In this document: piece after piece, positions 30,839 through 36,318 of the stretch | Numbering within the stretch: position 1 is the stretch's first letter | How the letters are laid out: each line of letters begins with the position of its first letter | Origin: Alistipes sp. UBA928 | GTDB taxonomy: Bacteria; Bacteroidota; Bacteroidia; Bacteroidales; Rikenellaceae | Reading direction: 5' to 3' | Length of the DNA stretch: 36,318 nucleotides | NCBI GenBank assembly: GCA_002293665.1 | Contig: DBDQ01000042.1 | Location: 1 to 36,318 of the forward strand | The notes under the pieces: generated by a model | The model's input: only the letters and a program-made list of their open reading frames with translations | Databases searched by the model: none | Told to the model about the DNA's origin: nothing | Position numbers and translations under genes: made by a program

Positions 30839-31561
30839 TCAGTTATCAATCTTGCCGAACCGCCTCTCGCGGCGGGCATATTCGGCCAGTGCCTCGCAGA
30901 ACTCTTTTTCGCCGAAGTCGGGCCACATGACGGGCGAGAACAACAGTTCGGCGTAGGCTGCCTGCCAGAGCAGGAAATTGCTCAGCCGCTGTTCGCCGCC
31001 GGTGCGTATCAACAGGTCGGGATCGGGAATGCCGGCAGTGTACAGTTCGTCGGAGAGGGCCTGTTCGGTCACCATCACGGGTGCAAGGTCGCCAGTCAGC
31101 GCTCGTGCGGCAATCCGCTGCGCGGCGCGCGTTATCTCCGAGCGCGACGAGTAGTTTACGGCCAGCACCACGGTAAGCGCATCTCCTGCGGCGGTCTCCC
31201 TTTCGATCGCCTCGATATGCGCCCTCACCTTGTCGGAGAGTGCTCCGCGGCTGCCTATGACGACCATCCTCACCCCTTGCCGCGCGAGCTCGGGAGTCTC
31301 CTTTTCGATCCCCTCGCACAGCAGATCCATCAGTGCCGAGACCTCGCTCTCGGGACGGCCCCAATTCTCGGTCGAAAAGGTGTAGAAAGTAAGGTAGCCC
31401 ACGCCGGCGTCCTTCGCCACCTCGATACAGGCTCTGATACTCTCCATGCCCTGGGCGTGCCCCCAACTGCGCGGCTTGCCCTGCGCGGCGGCCCAGCGGC
31501 CGTTGCCGTCCATTATTATCGCCACGTGCGCCGGTATTTTGGTGCCGGATTCCATCCTCAT
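30839..31561 (-). CDS. uppS: Isoprenyl transferase (undecaprenyl diphosphate synthase)
   Basis: This 240-residue cis-prenyltransferase makes the C55 lipid carrier for peptidoglycan and surface polysaccharides from farnesyl diphosphate and isopentenyl diphosphate. Visible motifs are HVAIIMDGNGRWA with the catalytic Asp, GHAQGMESI, TFYTFSTENWGRP, AVNYSSRSEI, and DPDLLIRTGGEQRLSNFLLW near the end. I start at the ATG at 31561 (MRMESGTKIP). The ATG at 31555 is equally possible. The frame extends upstream to 31648, but that would overlap nadK and the promoter box at 31580-31587. bamA starts 11 bp downstream. Confidence 0.94.
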   Translation of the reverse strand: MRMESGTKIPAHVAIIMDGNGRWAAAQGKPRSWGHAQGMESIRACIEVAKDAGVGYLTFYTFSTENWGRPESEVSALMDLLCEGIEKETPELARQGVRMVVIGSRGALSDKVRAHIEAIERETAAGDALTVVLAVNYSSRSEITRAAQRIAARALTGDLAPVMVTEQALSDELYTAGIPDPDLLIRTGGEQRLSNFLLWQAAYAELLFSPVMWPDFGEKEFCEALAEYARRERRFGKIDN

Positions 31562-31579
31562 TCCTAACTGTTCAAACTG

Positions 31580-31587
31580 CAAATATA
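31580..31587 (-). promoter_or_regulatory. -7 promoter box for uppS-bamA-skp-skp
   Basis: TATATTTG on the minus strand matches TAnnTTTG. Transcription would start near 31573, giving a very short leader before the uppS ATG at 31561. A TTTG lies only 16 nt upstream, so the -33 element is uncertain. The box suggests the envelope genes can be transcribed independently of nadK. Confidence 0.45.
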
Positions 31588-31622
31588 TACATTTACCACG
31601 AAACAAACCCACTCGCCGCCGG

Positions 31623-32513
31623 TTAAAAGTTATCCCGCCGGTCGACACCCCACAATGTCCTATCTCTTAACGTGTCGTAGAACGATATATTTTGGATATT
31701 CATCAAAAAGACCGAAAATTCCGACTTTTTAATAGTGAACTTCGCTCCGTCACCCACCAGGAACGATGTGTTGTCGAGCGAAGCCAGCGCCTCACGGCCG
31801 CGTGTGCGCAGTTCGAAGGTGATCACCGAGGTGTCGGGAAGCACCATCGGCCGTATCGAGAAGTTGTGGGGCGCAATGGCCGAGTAGACAAAACAGGCGC
31901 AGTCGGGAGCCACGATCGGCCCTCCGGCGCTGAGCGAGTAGGCGGTCGAACCGGTGGGGGTCGATGCTATCACCCCGTCGCCGTGGATCACGGTCAGCAG
32001 CTCTCCCCCGGAGTAGACCGCCACCTCTACCATGTCGGCGGTATGGCGGTGTATAGTGAATTCGTTGAGCGCACACGGAAACTCGGGAGACTGTTTTCCG
32101 AAATCGCCCTCGACGGTGAGCATCGTCCTCCGGCCCGTGGTGAACCTGCGGGCGCAGATGTCCGATATGGCGCTGCGGATGTCGGCAGGCGAAATATGGG
32201 CCAGGAAACCCAACCGTCCCAGATTGATCCCGGCAATGGGCATGGGCCTGCCGTGCATCGTGCGCACCGCCTCGAGGAAAGTTCCGTCGCCACCGACTGA
32301 GATCATCACCGATCCGTCGGCCACGTCGGCCTCCGAGATGCAGTCGTACTGCTTCTCCGGCGGGATGGATATATCGTATCTCGCCTTGATCGAATCGGCA
32401 AAGACATGGTTCACCATCCAATCGTGCCCATACTTTACCGAGGCCTGAAGCCACCACTCGAGGTCGCTGTCCGGGAACCGGACACAGTTGCGGCCGTAAA
32501 AAAATATTTTCAT
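31623..32513 (-). CDS. nadK: NAD kinase
   Basis: This is a 296-residue cytoplasmic enzyme that phosphorylates NAD to NADP. The family motif GGDGTFL is preceded by the strand VMISVGG. NLGRLGFLA follows, then NEFTIHRH, then DGVIASTPTGSTAYSLSAGG, which forms the nucleotide-binding and catalytic site. The length is normal. The start MKIFFYGRN fits a divergent promoter with a -7 box at 32545-32552 and a leader of about 25 nt. It lies 61 bp before uppS on the same strand and divergent from pdxJ, an arrangement I recognise from other Bacteroidales genomes. Confidence 0.95.
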   Translation of the reverse strand: MKIFFYGRNCVRFPDSDLEWWLQASVKYGHDWMVNHVFADSIKARYDISIPPEKQYDCISEADVADGSVMISVGGDGTFLEAVRTMHGRPMPIAGINLGRLGFLAHISPADIRSAISDICARRFTTGRRTMLTVEGDFGKQSPEFPCALNEFTIHRHTADMVEVAVYSGGELLTVIHGDGVIASTPTGSTAYSLSAGGPIVAPDCACFVYSAIAPHNFSIRPMVLPDTSVITFELRTRGREALASLDNTSFLVGDGAKFTIKKSEFSVFLMNIQNISFYDTLRDRTLWGVDRRDNF

Positions 32514-32530
32514 TGTCGCGCAGCTTTAGC

Positions 32531-32538
32531 TATCTTTG
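32531..32538 (+). promoter_or_regulatory. -7 promoter box for the pdxJ operon
   Basis: TATCTTTG on the plus strand matches TAnnTTTG exactly. Transcription should begin near 32545 and leave about 18 nt before the pdxJ ATG. The region about 20 nt upstream (TTTTC) is a weak -33 candidate and lies inside the first codons of nadK. Confidence 0.6.
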
Positions 32539-32544
32539 CAACGG

Positions 32545-32552
32545 CAAATATA
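32545..32552 (-). promoter_or_regulatory. -7 promoter box for nadK
   Basis: TATATTTG on the minus strand matches TAnnTTTG exactly. It lies 6 bp from the pdxJ -7 box on the other strand. The expected start site near 32538 falls within that opposing box, so the two transcription bubbles overlap. Confidence 0.55.
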
Positions 32553-32562
32553 GGCATATTCC

Positions 32563-33276
32563 ATGACAAAACTGAGTGTCAACATAAACAAGGTGGCAGT
32601 GCTGCGAAATTCGCGTGGTGGTAGCGAGCCGTCGGTCGCTGGCGCGGCCCTCGCCTGCGAGCGTTTCGGTGCCCAGGGCATCACGGTGCATCCGCGGCCC
32701 GACGAGCGCCACATCCGTTACTCCGATGTGCGAGAGCTCGCTCCGCTCGTGACAACCGAGTTCAATATCGAGGGCAATCCAGTTCCGTCGTTTATCGACC
32801 TTGTGTTCGAGGTGCGTCCAACGCAGGTGACGCTCGTGCCCGATCCTCCGGGAGCAATAACTTCCAACGCCGGATGGAACACGGTGGCGAATGCCGATTT
32901 TCTGCGCGAGGTGACGGCGCGTTTCCGCGAGGCGGGTGTGCGCGTTTCGATCTTCGTCGACCCAGATCCGAAGATGGTCGCCGGAGCGGCAGAGGTTGGT
33001 GCCGATCGCGTGGAACTCTACACCGAGGCTTATGCGCGTGGATACGCCGCCGACCGCCAGGGTGCGATCGCACCCTACGTAGCCGCCGCCGAGGAGGCGC
33101 GCCGTCAGGGCCTGGGCCTCAACGCCGGCCACGACCTCAACCTCGACAACCTGCGCTACTTCGCACAGGCCATTCCGTGGCTCGACGAAGTGTCGATAGG
33201 CCACGCCCTCATAGCCGACGCCCTCTACATGGGGCTCGAAACCACAATTGCAGAATACCTCAAACGCCTCTCGTAG
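32563..33276 (+). CDS. pdxJ: Pyridoxine 5'-phosphate synthase
   Basis: This 237-residue TIM-barrel enzyme catalyses the last ring-forming step of DXP-dependent vitamin B6 synthesis: it condenses deoxyxylulose 5-phosphate with 3-amino-2-oxopropyl phosphate. Diagnostic stretches are LSVNINKVAVLRNSRGG, GITVHPRPDERHIR, EFNIEGNPV, VTLVPDPPGAITSNAGW, GADRVELYTE, LNAGHDLNLDNL and VSIGHALIADALYMGL. The length is normal. It is the first gene of a plus-strand operon; cca begins 3 bp after its TAG stop. The TAG is clear evidence that amber is used as a stop here. Confidence 0.96.
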   Translation: MTKLSVNINKVAVLRNSRGGSEPSVAGAALACERFGAQGITVHPRPDERHIRYSDVRELAPLVTTEFNIEGNPVPSFIDLVFEVRPTQVTLVPDPPGAITSNAGWNTVANADFLREVTARFREAGVRVSIFVDPDPKMVAGAAEVGADRVELYTEAYARGYAADRQGAIAPYVAAAEEARRQGLGLNAGHDLNLDNLRYFAQAIPWLDEVSIGHALIADALYMGLETTIAEYLKRLS

Positions 33277-33278
33277 TT

Positions 33279-34673
33279 TTGCCACTCACACATCCCATAT
33301 TCAAGGAAATATCGAGCTTGGCCGACGAGCGCGGCGTGAGGGCTTATGTGATAGGCGGCTATGTGCGCGACCACTACCTGCACCGCCCCTCGACCGACAT
33401 CGACGTGGTGCTGGAACGTGATGCCACCGGATTCGCCGATGAGTTGGGTCGTCGCTTGGGCACCAAAGTGCAGATATTCAAAAACTTCGGCACGGCGATG
33501 CTGCGCTGGAGGGGGCTTGAGGTGGAGTTTGTGGGCGCGCGGCGCGAATCGTACTCTGAAAACTCGCGCAAGCCCGACTGCGAGCCCGGTACCATAGAGG
33601 ACGACCAGTTGAGGCGCGATTTCACGATCAACGCCATGGCGTGGTCGCTCAACGCCGCGACGTTCGGTGAGCTCAGCGACCCATTCGGGGGGATGGACGA
33701 CCTCGAAGATGCGATCATCCGTACTCCGCGGGACCCAGACGTGACGTTCTCCGACGACCCGCTGCGCATGATGCGTGCCGTGAGGTTCGCCACACAGCTG
33801 GGTTTCGAGATCGAGGACGAGACTTTCGAGGCGATCGGCCGCAATGCCGCCAGGATAGGCATCGTGTCGGCCGAGCGTATCATAGTTGAACTCAACAAGA
33901 TTGTGCTTTCGCCCGTGCCGTCGATGGGTTTCCGTATGTTGGACGCCGCCGGTCTGCTGAAGTTGATCTTTCCCGAGCTCGACGCCCTGAAGGGGGTCGA
34001 CAAGGTGGGGGCGAACGCCCATAAGGACAACTTCCTGCACACACTCAAGGTGCTCGACAACGTTGCCGCCAAGTCCGACGACCTGTGGCTGCGATGGGCC
34101 GCCATAATGCACGACATTGGCAAACCGGCCACGAAAGCTTACGAGCCGCACACGGGGTGGACTTTCCATCATCATGAAGTGGTGGGCGCCAAGATGGTGA
34201 CTCGCGTCTTTCGCCGTATGAGGCTGCCACTCGACTCGCCCGCCAAGTTCGTGCAGAAGTTGGTGTTTCTGCATCTTCGGCCCATCGTTCTCTCGGAGGA
34301 CGAGGTGACAGACAGCGCCGTGCGCCGGCTGCTGTTTGAGGCGGGCGACGACATCGAGGCGCTGATGACACTGTGCGAGGCCGACATCACGAGCGGCAAC
34401 GACGCAAAGGTGAGGCGTTACCTCGCCAACTTCGAACTCGTGCGCCGAAAGATGGTGGAGATCGAGGAGAAAGACCGTGTTCGCAAGTTCCAACCCCCGG
34501 TGTCGGGCGACCTCATAATGCAGGTCTACGGCATACCACCCTCGAATGTGATCGGCGAGATAAAGGAGATCATCAAAAACGCCATTCTCGACGGTGAGAT
34601 ACCCAACGACTTCGACGCCGCCTACGCTATGATGGAAAAACTGGCCGCCGAACGGGGCTTAACAAAAAAATAG
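33279..34673 (+). CDS. cca: CCA-adding tRNA nucleotidyltransferase with HD domain
   Basis: This 464-residue enzyme adds or repairs the 3' CCA of tRNAs. The nucleotidyltransferase head has AYVIGGYVRDHYLHRPSTDI, with the GG/RD motif and the metal-binding DxD (TDIDVV). Then come FGTAMLRWRGLEVEFVGARR, RRDFTINAMAW and DPLRMMRAVRFATQLGF, typical of class II enzymes. A C-terminal HD domain (IMHDIGKPATK) follows. No ATG is available at the front. The TTG at 33279, 2 bp after the pdxJ stop, gives (M)PLTHPIFKEISSLADERG, which aligns with the usual N-terminus. The tRNA-Cys at the end of the window lacks an encoded CCA, so this enzyme is needed for it. Confidence 0.93.
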   Translation: MPLTHPIFKEISSLADERGVRAYVIGGYVRDHYLHRPSTDIDVVLERDATGFADELGRRLGTKVQIFKNFGTAMLRWRGLEVEFVGARRESYSENSRKPDCEPGTIEDDQLRRDFTINAMAWSLNAATFGELSDPFGGMDDLEDAIIRTPRDPDVTFSDDPLRMMRAVRFATQLGFEIEDETFEAIGRNAARIGIVSAERIIVELNKIVLSPVPSMGFRMLDAAGLLKLIFPELDALKGVDKVGANAHKDNFLHTLKVLDNVAAKSDDLWLRWAAIMHDIGKPATKAYEPHTGWTFHHHEVVGAKMVTRVFRRMRLPLDSPAKFVQKLVFLHLRPIVLSEDEVTDSAVRRLLFEAGDDIEALMTLCEADITSGNDAKVRRYLANFELVRRKMVEIEEKDRVRKFQPPVSGDLIMQVYGIPPSNVIGEIKEIIKNAILDGEIPNDFDAAYAMMEKLAAERGLTKK

Positions 34674-34675
34674 TC

Positions 34676-35746
34676 ATGTACAAGAAGATCATACGACCCA
34701 TTTTGTTTCGGTTCAGCGCCGAGCGGACCCATGCTATGACGGCTTGGGGGCTGCGTTTGGCGGGTCGCCTGCCCGTGGTTCGCAGCGTTGTGAAGCGCAT
34801 GTTCACGCTCAGCGATCCGCGGCTTGAGCGCGAGGTGTTGGGTATGAAGTTTACCAACCCCGTGGGTCTTGCCGCAGGGTTCGACAAGGACGCTTCGCTC
34901 TATCGCGAGCTTCCCATGTTGGGACTCGGTTTCGTGGAGGTGGGTACCGTCACTCCCCTGCCCCAACCCGGGAATCCGCAGCCCAGGCTTTTCCGTCTGC
35001 CCAAAGACCGCGCGCTGATAAACCGTATGGGGTTCAACAACCGGGGTATGGCCAATGCGGCGGATAATTTGCGGAGCCGACAGCGTGGAGGGATGGAGCC
35101 CCCGGGAGGCGGTCACCCTACTCCCGTTGTGGGTATCAACATTGGCAAGAACACCCTGACGCCTCCGGCCGAGGCTCCGGCCGACTATCTGAAACTATTT
35201 CGGCGGTTGTACGATTTCGGCGACTACTTTGTGGTGAATGTCAGCTGCCCAAACGTGGCGGGCCTCGCTTCGATGCAGACAGAGGAGCATTTACTTGAGA
35301 TCGTGGAACCGATGCTTGAGTTCCGCCGCGGACAGAACGACTATAAGCCGATCTTAGTGAAAATTTCGCCCGACCTGTCGTGGGCCGAGATCGACGAGGT
35401 TATCAAGGTGGTTACCGGTACGCTTGTGGACGGCATTGTGGCGGTCAACACCACTACTGAACGTGAGGGGCTGCATATCTCGCGGAAAAAGCTCGACGCC
35501 ATTGGCCGCGGAGGACTCAGCGGCGGGCCTCTTACCCGGCGCGCCCTTGAAGTTGTGCGCTACGTGCACGAGAAGACGGGCGGCGGATACCCCATTATTG
35601 CCTCCGGCGGTGTGATGACGGTCGACGATGCGCTGGCGATGCTCGATGCGGGGGCCGATCTGGTGCAGATATACACGGGGCTGATCTATAACGGGCCGGG
35701 ATTTGCGCGCAAGATTTGTAAAGCACTTCTTAAAAAAGAGTCATGA
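34676..35746 (+). CDS. pyrD: Dihydroorotate dehydrogenase, class 2-like (quinone-dependent)
   Basis: This 356-residue FMN enzyme oxidises dihydroorotate to orotate in pyrimidine synthesis. The N-terminal about 45 residues (PILFRFSAERTHAMTAWGLR) are the membrane-associating extension of class 2 enzymes. The barrel has NPVGLAAGFDKDA, GFVEVGTVTPLPQPGNPQPR, NRMGFNNRG, GINIGKN, and near the end SGGVMTVDDALAMLDAGADL and QIYTGLIYNGPG. The catalytic stretch reads NVSCPNVAG with Cys191, where E. coli-type class 2 enzymes have Ser and class 1 enzymes Cys. A Gly/Pro-rich insertion of about a dozen residues (RGGMEPPGGGHPTP) precedes GINIGKN. It lies 2 bp after cca and overlaps pncC by ATGA. Confidence 0.94.
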   Translation: MYKKIIRPILFRFSAERTHAMTAWGLRLAGRLPVVRSVVKRMFTLSDPRLEREVLGMKFTNPVGLAAGFDKDASLYRELPMLGLGFVEVGTVTPLPQPGNPQPRLFRLPKDRALINRMGFNNRGMANAADNLRSRQRGGMEPPGGGHPTPVVGINIGKNTLTPPAEAPADYLKLFRRLYDFGDYFVVNVSCPNVAGLASMQTEEHLLEIVEPMLEFRRGQNDYKPILVKISPDLSWAEIDEVIKVVTGTLVDGIVAVNTTTEREGLHISRKKLDAIGRGGLSGGPLTRRALEVVRYVHEKTGGGYPIIASGGVMTVDDALAMLDAGADLVQIYTGLIYNGPGFARKICKALLKKES

Positions 35747-36207
35747 CGGCAGAGGTTGCAGCTCGGTTGAGGGAGCGGGGGGAGACGCTTGCTGTGGCGG
35801 AGTCTTGCACCGGGGGGCGGCTTGCGGCGGCTTTTACGGAGGCGGCCGGAGCTTCGGATTTCTTTTTGGGCGGGGTCGTGGCTTATGCCAATGAGGTGAA
35901 GATCGGTGCGCTGGGGGTCTATCGCGAGGTTTTGGAGCGCCGAGGGGCGGTGAGCCGTGAGGTGGCTTTGCAGATGGCTCAGGGGGTTCAGCGGCTTACT
36001 GGTGCGTCGTGGGCGTTGTCGACTACAGGTGTCGCGGGCCCGGGCGGCGGCTCGGCAGGGAAACCCGTGGGTACGGTGTGGATTGCTTTGGCGGGGCCCG
36101 AGGGGATGTCGTGTACTCATCAGTTTCATTTTTCGGGCAGTCGCGCCGAGAATATGAGTGCTGCCGTTTGCGCCGCCGTTGAAATGTTGCGCGATAGTTT
36201 GCTATAA
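35743..36207 (+). CDS. pncC: Nicotinamide-nucleotide amidase (CinA C-terminal domain protein)
   Basis: This 154-residue stand-alone CinA C-terminal domain deamidates nicotinamide mononucleotide to nicotinate mononucleotide in NAD recycling. Motifs are LAVAESCTGGRLAAAFTEAA, with the presumed nucleophilic serine in the first half, GGVVAYANEVKIGALGV, and STTGVAGPGGGSAGKPVGTVW. There is no N-terminal molybdopterin-binding-like half, so it is the short form. It overlaps pyrD by ATGA. Together with nadK, encoded in the opposite direction nearby, it places two NAD-metabolism genes in this block. Confidence 0.93.
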   Translation: MTAEVAARLRERGETLAVAESCTGGRLAAAFTEAAGASDFFLGGVVAYANEVKIGALGVYREVLERRGAVSREVALQMAQGVQRLTGASWALSTTGVAGPGGGSAGKPVGTVWIALAGPEGMSCTHQFHFSGSRAENMSAAVCAAVEMLRDSLL

Positions 36208-36227
36208 AACAAATTTTATTATCTTTG
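36198..36227 (+). promoter_or_regulatory. Promoter of tRNA-Cys
   Basis: TTTG (36198-36201), an 18-nt spacer and TATCTTTG (36220-36227) match the Bacteroidetes promoter pattern. The -33 box lies within the last codons of pncC. Transcription would start near 36234, about 10 nt before the mature tRNA. Confidence 0.6.
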
Positions 36228-36243
36228 CGGCTCCAAAAGTTAT

Positions 36244-36314
36244 GGTGCGATGGCCGAGTGGCTAGGCTCAGGTCTGCAAAACCTGCTACAGCGGTTCGAA
36301 TCCGCTTCGCACCT
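36244..36314 (+). tRNA. tRNA-Cys (anticodon GCA)
   Basis: This is a 71-nt cloverleaf. The acceptor GGTGCGA (36244-36250) pairs with TCGCACC (36307-36313). The anticodon stem CAGGT/ACCTG encloses loop CTGCAAA with GCA at 36276-36278. The T-stem AGCGG/CCGCT encloses TTCGAAT. Discriminator T at 36314 is the base required for cysteine identity. CCA is not encoded. Confidence 0.96.
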
Positions 36315-36318
36315 CTCA

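Noticed and set aside
32530..33285. 251-codon minus-strand frame opposite pdxJ
   Set aside because: pdxJ is certain from several family motifs, and the antisense frame is compositionally a mirror of it.
1..36318. CRISPR array or insertion sequence
   Set aside because: No regularly spaced direct repeats and no transposase-like frame were found. The only repeats are the short copies around the LytTR gene.

Overview
The window looks like a chromosome segment of a GC-rich Bacteroidales bacterium. An Alistipes-type Rikenellaceae is my best guess, inferred from the combination of high GC with Bacteroidales gene families. The supporting signs are a SusC/SusD pair, a GG-Bacteroidales-type RiPP cluster, the bamA-skp-skp block, and repeated Bacteroidetes-type promoters (TTTG, about 20 nt, TAnnTTTG).

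Region 1 (1-5123) appears to be the right end of an integrated mobile island that begins outside the window. It holds the 3' part of a probable mobilisation-accessory gene broken by an in-frame amber codon (3-473). A visibly AT-rich RiPP cassette follows: a 50-residue GG-leader precursor (694-846), a strong intercistronic hairpin (943-980), a radical SAM/SPASM maturase (999-2426), a pseudo-radical-SAM partner (2423-3592) and a beta-propeller lipoprotein (3615-4808). The island seems to stop at a 23-bp remnant of a tRNA 3' end (5101-5123), followed by a strong bidirectional terminator (5123-5156).

Region 2 (5242-21133, minus strand) is a polysaccharide utilisation locus. A XylR-like regulator (periplasmic-binding-like domain plus AraC domain) precedes a tightly packed seven-gene operon: SusC, SusD, GH92 alpha-mannosidase with PA14, a two-phosphatase protein with PA14, a ROK sugar kinase, a PI-PLC/GDPD-like domain fused to alkaline phosphatase, and a trehalase/MGH1-like glycosidase. 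The alpha-mannosidase together with several phosphoester-cleaving domains suggests a phosphorylated mannose-containing glycan, such as phosphomannan or a GPI-type glycan. That substrate is an inference.

Region 3 (21185-27195) holds a possible 31-residue ORF, a heterodimeric ABC exporter whose two subunits have complementary degenerate ATP sites, and a divergently transcribed pair: a LiaF-like membrane protein and a membrane-anchored LytTR regulator. Short repeats lie around this pair, and one sits in frame inside the LytTR gene.

Region 4 (27199-36318) is core housekeeping DNA. On the minus strand are nadK, uppS, bamA and two skp/ompH genes. On the plus strand are pdxJ, cca, pyrD and pncC, then a tRNA-Cys. 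The nadK and pdxJ promoters overlap head-on in a 49-bp gap.
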